From SCUN01 sp964355365 (GTDB taxonomy: Bacteria; Acidobacteriota; Vicinamibacteria; Vicinamibacterales; SCN-69-37): a stretch of 12,866 nucleotides of DNA. The stretch is taken from contig CAYHEX010000091.1 in assembly GCA_964355365.1 (NCBI GenBank), positions 1-12,866 on the forward strand, written 5' to 3'. Position 1 is the stretch's first letter, and each line of letters starts with the position of its first letter. The notes below the pieces were generated by a model. It did no database searches. It was given only the letters and a program-made list of their open reading frames with translations, and had not been told where the DNA came from. Positions 1 to 7,451 of the stretch are shown here, in pieces. Both the position numbers and the translations under genes were made by a program.

Positions 1-1
1 G

Positions 2-130
2 ATGGCGGCGGTCCGTCCACGGCCTCGGCGCAAGACACGAGTGACGAAGGCGTCCAAGGTCGATCGGCTTGTGGCGAAGAAACGGCGTTCGGCGATCAAG
101 GTGGCCCGGCACACCAGGGACGATGACTAG
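2..130 (+). CDS. arfB: ArfB-type peptidyl-tRNA hydrolase, C-terminal fragment
   Basis: Only the last 42 or so residues lie in the window; the reading frame is open from the left edge and ends at TAG 128-130. The fragment is very basic, with the run TKASKVDRLVAKKRRSAIK near its end and an acidic RDDD finish. This is the pattern of the C-terminal tail of ArfB/YaeJ and related release-factor-like proteins, where a TKASKERRL-KKRRS-type basic extension inserts into the mRNA channel of stalled ribosomes while an upstream GGQ domain hydrolyses the peptidyl-tRNA. The GGQ domain would lie left of the window and cannot be checked. The in-frame ATG at 2-4 is almost certainly internal. An alternative is another basic RF-1-like domain protein. 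Identification rests on the tail alone. Confidence 0.68.
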   Translation: MAAVRPRPRRKTRVTKASKVDRLVAKKRRSAIKVARHTRDDD

Positions 131-133
131 TCG

Positions 134-180
134 CAGAATTTGCTAATTCAGACGTCCCCAGAATTCGCAATAACTTCCAC
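134..180. promoter_or_regulatory. AT-rich repeat cluster upstream of comEC, possible promoter/operator
   Basis: This is the only AT-rich patch between arfB and comEC. It contains a near-perfect direct repeat, CAGAATTTGC (134-143) and CAGAATTCGC (159-168), with starts 25 bases apart. The first copy also begins a perfect inverted repeat GAATT-TGCT-AATTC (136-149). TTCAGA (147-152) and TAACTT (171-176), separated by 18 bases, could serve as a weak -35/-10 pair. The rest of the 123-base gap (181-253) is GC-rich and holds only short GC palindromes, including GGGCGCGCCC (244-253). Function is inferred from position and repeat structure. Confidence 0.3.
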
Positions 181-253
181 TCAGAGCCACCCGGGGCGCC
201 CGCGCTCCGGGGCGTAGATTTGGCCTGATCCCTGCAAGACGAGGGGCGCGCCC

Positions 254-2677
254 ATGCGTGTGCCCCTCATCCTGCTGCTCGCCATTATCGCGGCCGTCGT
301 CTTTGACGTCCCGTCCGGGCCCTTGTGGCCCGCCGCCGTCGCCCTCGCCTCGTGCGCCATCGTCTGCCCCCGAGCGTGGCGGTTCCTGTGCGTGCTTGGC
401 GCGGCCGCGTGTTTCTGCGGCGCCCATGCCGCGTTGGCGCGTGAAGTCGCGCTGGAATCACCCCTCAGTGTTGCGCTCGGGCCGTTGCTGGACGACCGGC
501 AGGCGCCGCCGGTGTGGATCAGCGGGGTCCTGCACGAGGATGCGGCGCCTGACGCAGACGGCGCCCGACTCGTGATCGATGTGGACGGTGTACGTGTTGC
601 GGACAAAGCCGGGCCGTGGCGGGCCGTTGTCGGTCGAGCACAGGTCAATGTGGGCGGGACGAAAACAGCCACAGCGGCGGGGCAGTGGGTGCGGGGACGA
701 CGCGTCGTTGTGCCCGTGACCGTGCGGCGTCCCCAGATCTGGCGGAACCCGGGAGCCCTGAGCGAGCGGTGGCAGCGTTTGCGGCGTGGCGCCGACATCA
801 ACGGAAGTGCGAAAAGCGCGGCGCTCGTCGAGGTGACGCCCGGGCGTTGGTGGTCCGAGTTGGGCGGCCGCGTTCGCGCGCATGTCCGGCGCAGTCTGGG
901 TCGCACCGTGGGCGCGGCGTCCAGCGAGTCGGCCGGCATTGTCACCGCGATTCTCATCGGTGATCGCACGGGCCTCGACGATCGGACGATTCGTCGCCTG
1001 CAGATGGCCGGCACGTACCACGTCATCGCCATCTCGGGCGGCAATATCGCCATCGTGGTGATTGTCTGTCTCGCAGGATTCCGCGCGTTCGTACGATCGC
1101 CGCGCTGGATTGCGGCGCTGACGCTGGCGGTGGTGCTTGTCTATGGCGGGCTGGTCGGTGATCAGGTCTCGGTCTCACGCGCCGTGACGGCGGCCGCCAT
1201 CGTGCTGGGGATGCAAGTGGCCGGCTGGTGCGCGCCGGCCAAGCAGATCTTCATCGTGGCCGCCCTTGGCGTAGCCCTTGCGGATCCGCTCGCGGTGATC
1301 GACATCAGCGCATGGTTGTCGTTCGGTGCCACACTCGGCATTCTGCTGCTTAGCGGCCGGATTGGGCGCCGGTTGGCCGGAGGGCGCGGGTGGTTCGCCG
1401 TGGTGATCGCCGGCACGCTCGCCGCCACTGTCGCGGCGGAAATCGCGCTCATGCCGGTCAGCGCTGCGGTGTTCTTCAGAGTCAGCATCGCTGGACTCTT
1501 CCTGAACTTCATCGCGATTCCCGCCATGACGATCGCGCAACTGGCCGGATCTGCGATCGTTGTCGTTGCGCCTTTTTCAGCCTGGCTGACGCAGGCTCTG
1601 GCGGTATTGGCCCACGCCGGGGCGTTCATGCTGGTGTGGTCCGCCGGTCTGCTGGACGTGCTGCCTTGGCTCTCGTGGCAAACGCCGCCGGTCTGGTGGG
1701 GCTGGACGGCGACCTACTACGCGGGAATTAGCCTCATCGTGCTGCCCGCCGCGTGGCGTCGTGCGCGACGCGCGGGTGGATACGTTGCCGTGACAAGTCT
1801 CCTGGTGATTCTCACAGGAGCGCGCTGGCCTTCCGCCGGGCCTGCGCGCGGAGTCCTGAGAATCGCGATGCTTGATGTGGGGCAGGGACAGGCCATCGCC
1901 CTGCAGTTTCCGACTGGGCAGTCCCTGCTTCTGGATGCCGGCGGCAGTCCGTCGTCGTTTGATATTGGTGCGCGGGTCGTTGAGCCGGCCTTGTGGGCGC
2001 TCGGCGTGCAGCGACTCACCTGGCTGGCGGTGACGCACGGGGACCTGGATCATGCCGGCGGGGCGGCGAGTGTGTTGCGCGACATGCGACCCGCTGAAGT
2101 GTGGGAGGGCATCTCTGTGCCGAGCGATGCGCGCATGCAGACCTTGCGGGCAGACGCGCACGCGCAGGGCGTGGTGTGGCGACGTCTCCTGAAGGGGCAT
2201 ACCTTTGAAGTGGGCAGCGTCCAGGTTGAAGTCGTCAGCCCTCCGACGCCGGATTGGGAACGCCGGGACAATCGCAATGACGACTCGCTGGTCGTGCGGG
2301 TGCAGTTCGGCGACGTCAGCTTCCTGCTCACCGGGGACATTGAACGGGAGGCCGAGGCCGGTCTGTCGCTCGACCGTCGGTCGCGACTTCGTCTGCTCAG
2401 CGCGCCACACCATGGCAGCCGCACGTCCTCGTCACCGAGTCTGCTGCGGGGCTGGCTGCCGCATGCGGCTTTCGTGAGCGCCGGGCGCGGGAACAGCTTC
2501 GGGCATCCTGCCCCGGAGGTGCTGGCGCGCTACGGTCAACTGGGCATCGAGGTGTTTCGGACGGATCTTGATGGAGCCATCATCATCGAAACAGACGGTC
2601 GCGGTGTTGACGTCCAGACGGCTACTGGGCGGTCCTGGCGCCTGTCGCATGCGGTGCTCCGCGGGGCTCCCGAATAA
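254..2677 (+). CDS. comEC: ComEC/Rec2 DNA internalisation channel
   Basis: This 807-aa protein is full length for ComEC, the inner-membrane channel that carries single-stranded DNA into the cytoplasm during natural transformation. Hydrophobic segments occupy about residues 1-60, followed by a soluble OB-like region (about 65-200). The multi-spanning Competence domain (about 205-500) carries ISGGN at 260-264 in the place of the family's conserved SG motif. A C-terminal metallo-beta-lactamase domain starts at LDVGQGQ (540-546) and keeps THGDLDH (594-600), TGDIE with D695, and APHHGS (717-722), so the nuclease-like metal site looks intact. GAGGGG at 241-246 is a Shine-Dalgarno sequence 7 bases before the ATG. 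feoA follows after 6 bases, so the genes are probably co-transcribed. The other competence genes are not in view, so a transformation role is inferred from the family. Confidence 0.93.
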   Translation: MRVPLILLLAIIAAVVFDVPSGPLWPAAVALASCAIVCPRAWRFLCVLGAAACFCGAHAALAREVALESPLSVALGPLLDDRQAPPVWISGVLHEDAAPDADGARLVIDVDGVRVADKAGPWRAVVGRAQVNVGGTKTATAAGQWVRGRRVVVPVTVRRPQIWRNPGALSERWQRLRRGADINGSAKSAALVEVTPGRWWSELGGRVRAHVRRSLGRTVGAASSESAGIVTAILIGDRTGLDDRTIRRLQMAGTYHVIAISGGNIAIVVIVCLAGFRAFVRSPRWIAALTLAVVLVYGGLVGDQVSVSRAVTAAAIVLGMQVAGWCAPAKQIFIVAALGVALADPLAVIDISAWLSFGATLGILLLSGRIGRRLAGGRGWFAVVIAGTLAATVAAEIALMPVSAAVFFRVSIAGLFLNFIAIPAMTIAQLAGSAIVVVAPFSAWLTQALAVLAHAGAFMLVWSAGLLDVLPWLSWQTPPVWWGWTATYYAGISLIVLPAAWRRARRAGGYVAVTSLLVILTGARWPSAGPARGVLRIAMLDVGQGQAIALQFPTGQSLLLDAGGSPSSFDIGARVVEPALWALGVQRLTWLAVTHGDLDHAGGAASVLRDMRPAEVWEGISVPSDARMQTLRADAHAQGVVWRRLLKGHTFEVGSVQVEVVSPPTPDWERRDNRNDDSLVVRVQFGDVSFLLTGDIEREAEAGLSLDRRSRLRLLSAPHHGSRTSSSPSLLRGWLPHAAFVSAGRGNSFGHPAPEVLARYGQLGIEVFRTDLDGAIIIETDGRGVDVQTATGRSWRLSHAVLRGAPE

Positions 2678-2683
2678 TGCGAC

Positions 2684-2974
2684 ATGTCTCAGTTCAGTGA
2701 TACGCTGCAAACACCGTCTGTGACTGATTGTGTTGTGACTCCCATTCGGCTTTGCGATTTGGAAGTGGGCCGCGCGGCCCGTTTTCACGCGTCCACACTC
2801 GATGCTGACGCCAGCGATCTGCTGCGCGCCCTCGGGTTGACGGCGCAATCGATTATCCGTCTGTGCAAGCGCGGCGAACCCTGCATCGTGCAGGTCCGAT
2901 CCACACGCATCGGCCTGTCCAAGACCGTCGCGGGCGCCATCTTCGTGATTCCTCAGCCGGACGGCGCACTCTGA
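2684..2974 (+). CDS. feoA: FeoA-like ferrous iron transport accessory protein
   Basis: This 96-aa protein is a FeoA-type SH3-like domain. After a 20-residue leader comes TPIRLCDLEVGRAARF, then a middle section about getting past LRALGLTAQSIIRLCKRG, and an ending with STRIGLSKTVAGAIFV. These match the FeoA pattern of a L-x-L-x-x-G-x-x-A strand, an R-L-x-x-L-G-L turn and a terminal I-x-L-x-x-x-x-A-x-x-I-x-V strand. FeoA is a small cytoplasmic partner of the FeoB GTPase-permease. The gene starts 6 bases after comEC and ends 2 bases before feoB. An ATG at 2677-2679 that overlaps the comEC stop is in another frame and closes after seven codons, so 2684 is the supported start. No transcription signal separates it from comEC. 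Confidence 0.87.
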   Translation: MSQFSDTLQTPSVTDCVVTPIRLCDLEVGRAARFHASTLDADASDLLRALGLTAQSIIRLCKRGEPCIVQVRSTRIGLSKTVAGAIFVIPQPDGAL

Positions 2975-2976
2975 CC

Positions 2977-4956
2977 ATGAGCACTTCTTCCTCGGCGGCC
3001 GCACCGGTCGCCGGTCGCGCGGTTCGCGTGGCGCTGATAGGCAATCCCAATACCGGCAAGACGACGCTCTTCAACCGGTTGTGTGGGGCTCACGCAAAGA
3101 CGTCGAACTTCCCTGGCACCACCACGAGCGTACGATTGGGACGTCTGCCACGGGCCGGGGCGCGCGCTTGGGACATCGTCGACCTGCCCGGTTTGTACGG
3201 CATGTATTTCGAGGGACCCGAGTCGCGCATCGTCCGCGACGTGCTCCTTGGGGATGCCGCGGAACCCACTCCGGACGTCCTCGTGGTGATTGTCGATGCC
3301 ACCAATCTCGCGCGGAATCTGATTCTGGTGGGTGAACTCCTCGCCGGACCGGTGCCGGTCGTCGTTGCGCTGAACATGACCGATCTGGCCGCACGGCGCG
3401 GCCTGACGATCAGCGCGCCGGCCTTGGCGGATCGTCTCGGCGTCGCGGTCGTGCCGATCGTGGCGGTGAAAGGGCAGGGCACGGGCCCGCTGATCGAGGC
3501 CGTGGATCGGGCCATTGGGCACCGCCCTCCTCGCGCCCCATTGCCGAGCGGACTGGACGCGCTGACGGCGTGGGCGGATGAAGTGCTCGTGTTCGCGGGC
3601 GGCAGCACCGCACCGGCCGCGCCGCATGCGCTGACGGAACGGCTCGACACGGTCCTGACACATCCGGTGAGCGGCACGCTGGTCTTCCTCCTGGTGATGG
3701 GCGGGCTGTTCTGGACGCTGTTCGCGCTAGCCGACAAACCGATGCGGCTCATCGAAGTGACGTTCGCCTCTCTCGGCCACCGGGTGGCCACGTATTTGCC
3801 TGCTGGCCCTGTGGCCGCGCTGCTCACGGACGGCGTCATCGGCGGAATTGCGGGCACGCTCGTGTTCTTGCCGCAGATCTGTCTGCTGTTCTTCTTGATC
3901 AGTCTGCTCGAAGACACCGGCTATCTGGCGCGCGCGGCTTTTGTGAACGACCGGTTCTTTCGGCGGTTCGGTCTTCCGGGCCACGCCTTTGTGCCGCTCC
4001 TGACGGCGCACGCGTGCGCGGTGCCGGGCATCATGAGTTCGCGCCTCATTCCGTCCGGCCGCGATCGGCTCGTCACAATCCTCGTCACGCCGTTCATCAG
4101 CTGTTCGGCGCGGTTGCCGGTCTACGTGCTGCTGACCATGATCCTGTTTCCCGGGCAGCCGCTCCTCGCCGGGTTTGCGTTTGCGGGATGCTATCTGCTT
4201 GGCGCTGCGGCGGCCTTTGGCAGCGCTGCGCTGTTTGGACGGACGGTGATGCGCGGCACTCCGCGACCGATGGTGCTCGAACTGCCGACGTACAAGCGTC
4301 CTTCGCTCCGTAACGCCTTACTGACCGCGAAGGACCAGGGGCTGGCGTTTCTGCAGTCGGCCGGTACCGTCATCGTCGCGATCTGCATCGTCATGTGGTG
4401 GTTGAGCGCCTACCCGCGCGTGGGCACGGTGCCGGAGGCGGCGCTCTTGCGTGTGCAGGCGGCGGAGGACGGCCAGACCCAGGTCCAAAGCGATGCACTG
4501 AATGCCGAGGCGGACGCGCTGCAAGCCAAGGCCCAGCAGTCGGGCAGTTTCGCCGGGAGCGTCGGTCGCCTGATCGAGCCGGCGTTTCGTCCCCTGGGGT
4601 ACGACTGGCAACTGAGCGTTGGTCTCCTGACGAGCTTTCTGGCCCGGGAAGTGTTTGTCTCGACGATGTCCGTTCTGGCTGGAGGCGGGGGCGCGGCGGA
4701 CCGAGACGACGGGGTGATGCTTCGCATTCAGCGGATGACTCGCGCCGACGGCTCGCCGGTGTTCACCCGCGCGACATCGGCCAGTGCACTCGTCTTTTTC
4801 GTGCTGGCGATGCAGTGCCTGCCGACTCTCGCGGTTACGCGCCGCGAAACCGGGGCACTCAAGTATGCGGTGCTGCAGTTGGTCTACATGTCGGGAGTGG
4901 CCTGGGTGGCGGCCCTGGTCGTATTCCAGGGAATGCGCGCAATGGGCGTATCCTGA
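2977..4956 (+). CDS. feoB: Ferrous iron transporter FeoB (GTPase-permease)
   Basis: This is a 659-aa inner-membrane Fe(II) transporter with a cytosolic N-terminal G domain. G1 is GNPNTGKT (22-29), G3 is DLPG (69-72) and G4 is NMTD (133-136); the G5 region reads PIVAVKGQG instead of a clear SA motif. Membrane segments begin near residue 229. The two conserved core stretches are present: LEDTGYLARAAFV and PFISCSARLPVYV (Cys376). The usual GFGCNVPAI loop reads AHACAVPGI (Cys347). A polar, Ala/Gln-rich insert (about 485-527) interrupts the second half. The ATG at 2977, 2 bases after feoA, is preferred because the G domain begins right after it; an upstream GTG (2863) would lie inside feoA. There is no Cys-rich C-terminus, but a separate small Cys protein follows at once. 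Confidence 0.95.
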   Translation: MSTSSSAAAPVAGRAVRVALIGNPNTGKTTLFNRLCGAHAKTSNFPGTTTSVRLGRLPRAGARAWDIVDLPGLYGMYFEGPESRIVRDVLLGDAAEPTPDVLVVIVDATNLARNLILVGELLAGPVPVVVALNMTDLAARRGLTISAPALADRLGVAVVPIVAVKGQGTGPLIEAVDRAIGHRPPRAPLPSGLDALTAWADEVLVFAGGSTAPAAPHALTERLDTVLTHPVSGTLVFLLVMGGLFWTLFALADKPMRLIEVTFASLGHRVATYLPAGPVAALLTDGVIGGIAGTLVFLPQICLLFFLISLLEDTGYLARAAFVNDRFFRRFGLPGHAFVPLLTAHACAVPGIMSSRLIPSGRDRLVTILVTPFISCSARLPVYVLLTMILFPGQPLLAGFAFAGCYLLGAAAAFGSAALFGRTVMRGTPRPMVLELPTYKRPSLRNALLTAKDQGLAFLQSAGTVIVAICIVMWWLSAYPRVGTVPEAALLRVQAAEDGQTQVQSDALNAEADALQAKAQQSGSFAGSVGRLIEPAFRPLGYDWQLSVGLLTSFLAREVFVSTMSVLAGGGGAADRDDGVMLRIQRMTRADGSPVFTRATSASALVFFVLAMQCLPTLAVTRRETGALKYAVLQLVYMSGVAWVAALVVFQGMRAMGVS

Positions 4957-4964
4957 GGATGACT

Positions 4965-5147
4965 ATGACGCTGCAGGACGCCGCCGTTGCCGCCTTTGCG
5001 ATCGCAGGCGTTGTTACGCTCGGACGACGGCTGATGCGGAGCCTGCGTCCGTCCACCTCCGGCGCGCCGTGTCCGACGTGCGCCTCAGGGGCTGCGGCCT
5101 GCGCCAAGCCAATGTCTTCGCCGTCGGCCGAGACCGACGCGCCCTGA
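4965..5147 (+). CDS. Small Cys-rich single-pass protein, probable FeoB-associated protein
   Basis: This 60-aa protein starts 8 bases after feoB. It has one hydrophobic N-terminal helix (about residues 4-19), a basic stretch (GRRLMRSLRP) and a CPTCASGAAAC motif with Cys 36, 39 and 46. The layout of one membrane anchor, basic linker and C-x2-C-x6-C cluster matches the FeoB-associated Cys-rich membrane protein family encoded beside feoB in many bacteria, which may bind iron or an Fe-S cluster; the biochemical role in that family is unsettled. Two ATGs are possible. GAGG at 4955-4958 sits 6 bases before the ATG at 4965, a normal spacing, but touches the ATG at 4959, so I chose 4965 (4959 would give 62 aa). 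The assignment rests on layout and position because overall similarity is low. Confidence 0.68.
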   Translation: MTLQDAAVAAFAIAGVVTLGRRLMRSLRPSTSGAPCPTCASGAAACAKPMSSPSAETDAP

Positions 5148-5157
5148 TCTGATCGTC

Positions 5158-6606
5158 GTGCGCATCTCGCTGGTGACGCGGCACGCCGACGAGCGCTTCA
5201 CGCCATTGGCGCTGCTGTATCTGAACGCCGCGCTGGTTGATCACGCCGGTGTTCCGCCGGGCGACATCACGATCCTTGAATTTCCTCCAGAAGCCGGCCC
5301 CGCGCAGATCGCGGCGGCGATCGAAGCGTCGGCGCCAGACGTGCTCGCCTTGTCGTGCTACGTGTGGAACGTCGTCGATCTGATGGAGGCGGCGCGCCTG
5401 GTGAAGGTCGCGAGGCCGATGCTGCGCGTGGTGGCTGGCGGACCCGAGGTTGGCCCGATTGCCGAGCGCGTGCTCGCGGCCCATCCGGTCGTGGATGTCA
5501 TCGTCAAAAGCGAGGGCGAGGGACCGATCGCCGAACTCGTGCGGTGCTGGCGCGATGACGGCGATCTCCGTGCGGTTGCCGGGATCTGGAGTCAGGCGTT
5601 CGGTGAGATCACGGAGCACGGGGACGCGCCGATTGTGCTCGACCTCGGCACGCTGGCATCGCCGCATACGCGCGGGTACGTGGCACACGCACAGCGGATT
5701 GTCTGTGTGGAAACGCAGCGTGGCTGTGTGGTTCGTTGCAGCTTCTGCTTTTACAACAAAGACCTGTCGATCCGGAACCGCCGGTTCGATCTGGCCCGCG
5801 TAGAAGACGAATTGGGCTATTGGTTGCAGCAGGACATCCGGCAGCTCTATCTGATGGATCCGGTGTTCAACCTCAACGCCGCTCGCGCCAAGGAGATCTG
5901 TCGTTTCCTGATCGCCAACAATCATCGGCGCATTCCGATTCACGCCGAGATCTGGGCGGAGTTTGTTGACGACGAACTCGCGGGGCTGATGAAAGCGGCG
6001 CATTTCGATTTTCTGGAAGTCGGACTGCAAACGACCGACGTCGCGGCGCTGGCGACCGTGGATCGCCGTTTGAAGATGCAGCCGTTTCTCGATGGGGTCG
6101 CGCACCTTCGGGCGCATGACCTGCCGTGTGAGGTGCAGCTGATTCTTGGGCTGCCCGGCGACTCGCTCGCGTCGTTTCGTCAGTCGCTGAACTTCGCGGC
6201 GTCGCTACAGCCGGAGTATCTCGCGGCGTTCACGCTGATGGTTTTGCCAGGGACTGAGCTCTGGCGCCAGGCAGAACGTTTGCAATTGGACTTTGATCCG
6301 CATCCGCCGTACTTCATTCAGGCCACGCCCGCGATGCCGGCGGCGGAAGTGGTGCTCGGCCGCCGGATGGCGCAGGTCGCTCGCGGCTTATGGAACTCGC
6401 GCGCGATCCGTCTGCTGAGCCGCGAGGGCGACATGACGTTCGCGCACCTCGTCGAGGAGTGGGTCGCGTTCCGAGGGGACGCCGGCGCAGCCGACCGAGA
6501 GCCGGACATTGCGACGCATCTGTTGGCGTTTATCCGTGATCTATGCGGCCGACGCGGCATTCTGCCGGCCTTCTACCTGGGCATGGCGCGTGCTGAGTTA
6601 GCGTGA
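5158..6606 (+). CDS. B12-binding-type radical SAM protein (COG1032, DUF4080-like C-terminus)
   Basis: The N-terminal part (about 1-140) of this 482-aa protein has the Rossmann-like pattern of cobalamin-binding domains, with SCYVWN (66-71), GGPEVG (94-99) and the run KSEGEGPIAELV. The radical SAM Fe4S4 site is Cys190-x3-Cys194-x2-Cys197 in ETQRGCVVRCSFC. Family features follow: LYLMDPVFN, HAEIWAEFVDDE, FLEVGLQTT and LILGLPGD, then a DUF4080-like tail. The cobalamin ligand motif DxHxxG is absent from the N-terminal region, so B12 binding, if any, would be base-off without that His. Substrate is unknown; relatives are annotated as methylases, methylthiolases or cyclases. It starts at GTG 10 bases after the Cys-rich gene, so it probably shares the feo transcript. 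Its end overlaps mazG by 9 bases. No clear Shine-Dalgarno sequence is seen. Confidence 0.88.
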   Translation: MRISLVTRHADERFTPLALLYLNAALVDHAGVPPGDITILEFPPEAGPAQIAAAIEASAPDVLALSCYVWNVVDLMEAARLVKVARPMLRVVAGGPEVGPIAERVLAAHPVVDVIVKSEGEGPIAELVRCWRDDGDLRAVAGIWSQAFGEITEHGDAPIVLDLGTLASPHTRGYVAHAQRIVCVETQRGCVVRCSFCFYNKDLSIRNRRFDLARVEDELGYWLQQDIRQLYLMDPVFNLNAARAKEICRFLIANNHRRIPIHAEIWAEFVDDELAGLMKAAHFDFLEVGLQTTDVAALATVDRRLKMQPFLDGVAHLRAHDLPCEVQLILGLPGDSLASFRQSLNFAASLQPEYLAAFTLMVLPGTELWRQAERLQLDFDPHPPYFIQATPAMPAAEVVLGRRMAQVARGLWNSRAIRLLSREGDMTFAHLVEEWVAFRGDAGAADREPDIATHLLAFIRDLCGRRGILPAFYLGMARAELA

Positions 6607-7449
6607 CCGCGACTTCTTGACCTGTTGCCAGGCCGCCTCCATCTCCGGTTGCGACGCGCGGTGGACGGAAGATCCGCGCCGCTCCAATCTGGCCTCCACC
6701 TGATCGAATCGCCGGCTGAATTTGTCGTTCGCCTTGCGCAGTGCTGATTCAGGTTCGAGGCCCAGCTTGCGCGACAGATTGGCGATCGAGAAGAGCAGGT
6801 CGCCCAGTTCCTCCTCGGCGCGCGCGGGACTCTCGCGCAGGGCCTCGCGGAGTTCGCGCACTTCCTCATCGACCTTGTCGATCACATCGGCGGTCTGGTT
6901 CCAGTCGAAGCCGACGGCTGCCACGCGCGTGCCGATTTCGTGCGCGCGCAGCAGTGCCGGCATTGAGGCCGGCACGCCGGCCAGGATACGTTTCTTCTGG
7001 CCCTTTGACGCCTGCTCGGTCGCCTTGATCGCTTCCCACTGCGTCAGCACGGCCTTCGGTGTGTTGACGCGACGTCGCTGAGCGGTCTTCTTGCGCGGAC
7101 CGAGTGCCCGGCCCGACGCGGTAAACACGTGCGGATGACGGCGAATGAGCTTGTCGCTGATCGCCTGCACGGCGTCGACGATATCGAATCGGCCGGATTC
7201 GGCGCCGATCTGCGCATGGAAGACACACTGGAAGAGCACGTCGCCCAGCTCGCCCGGCAGGTCCTCGAACTCCTTGCGGTCGATCGTCTCGAGGAGCTCG
7301 TAGGCCTCCTCCAGCAGGAACGGGCGCAGGCTCTCGTGGGTTTGCTTGCGATCCCACGGGCAGCCGTGCCGCGATCGCAAGGTTGCCATAATGCGAACGA
7401 GGCGGGCGAACGCGGGGCCGGCATTGCGTGGTTTTCGTGGGTGTGCCAT
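6598..7449 (-). CDS. mazG: MazG nucleoside triphosphate pyrophosphohydrolase
   Basis: This 283-aa protein hydrolyses NTPs and dNTPs to the monophosphate and PPi, a cytoplasmic house-cleaning role. It has both MazG repeats. The first has CPWD (30-33), EEAYE (47-51) and ELGD (67-70). The second has EEVRE (195-199) and ELGD (214-217), so the ExxE/ExxD magnesium ligands are intact in both. A basic stretch, GPRKKTAQRRR (117-127), sits just after the RRHPHVF motif where E. coli MazG is shorter. It is the only - strand gene here. It converges on the radical SAM gene with a 9-base overlap and leaves no room for a terminator. Its ATG lies 20 bases from the divergent hydrolase, with a shared promoter candidate between them. 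The basic C-terminus (KKSRSR) is ordinary. Confidence 0.94.
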   Translation of the reverse strand: MAHPRKPRNAGPAFARLVRIMATLRSRHGCPWDRKQTHESLRPFLLEEAYELLETIDRKEFEDLPGELGDVLFQCVFHAQIGAESGRFDIVDAVQAISDKLIRRHPHVFTASGRALGPRKKTAQRRRVNTPKAVLTQWEAIKATEQASKGQKKRILAGVPASMPALLRAHEIGTRVAAVGFDWNQTADVIDKVDEEVRELREALRESPARAEEELGDLLFSIANLSRKLGLEPESALRKANDKFSRRFDQVEARLERRGSSVHRASQPEMEAAWQQVKKSRSR

Positions 7450-7451
7450 CC

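Noticed and set aside
244..253. GGGCGCGCCC palindrome before the comEC start as an operator
   Set aside because: Short GC-only palindromes are frequent by chance at this composition, and nothing else supports a function.
2863..2976. Upstream start extending FeoB by 38 residues
   Set aside because: It would overlap most of the 3' half of feoA, and the added residues are an Arg-rich shadow of feoA; the G domain starts just after the ATG at 2977.
5014..6117. A 367-codon - strand frame opposite the radical SAM gene
   Set aside because: The + strand frame has complete family motifs; this frame has low-complexity Arg/His-rich composition and no family features.
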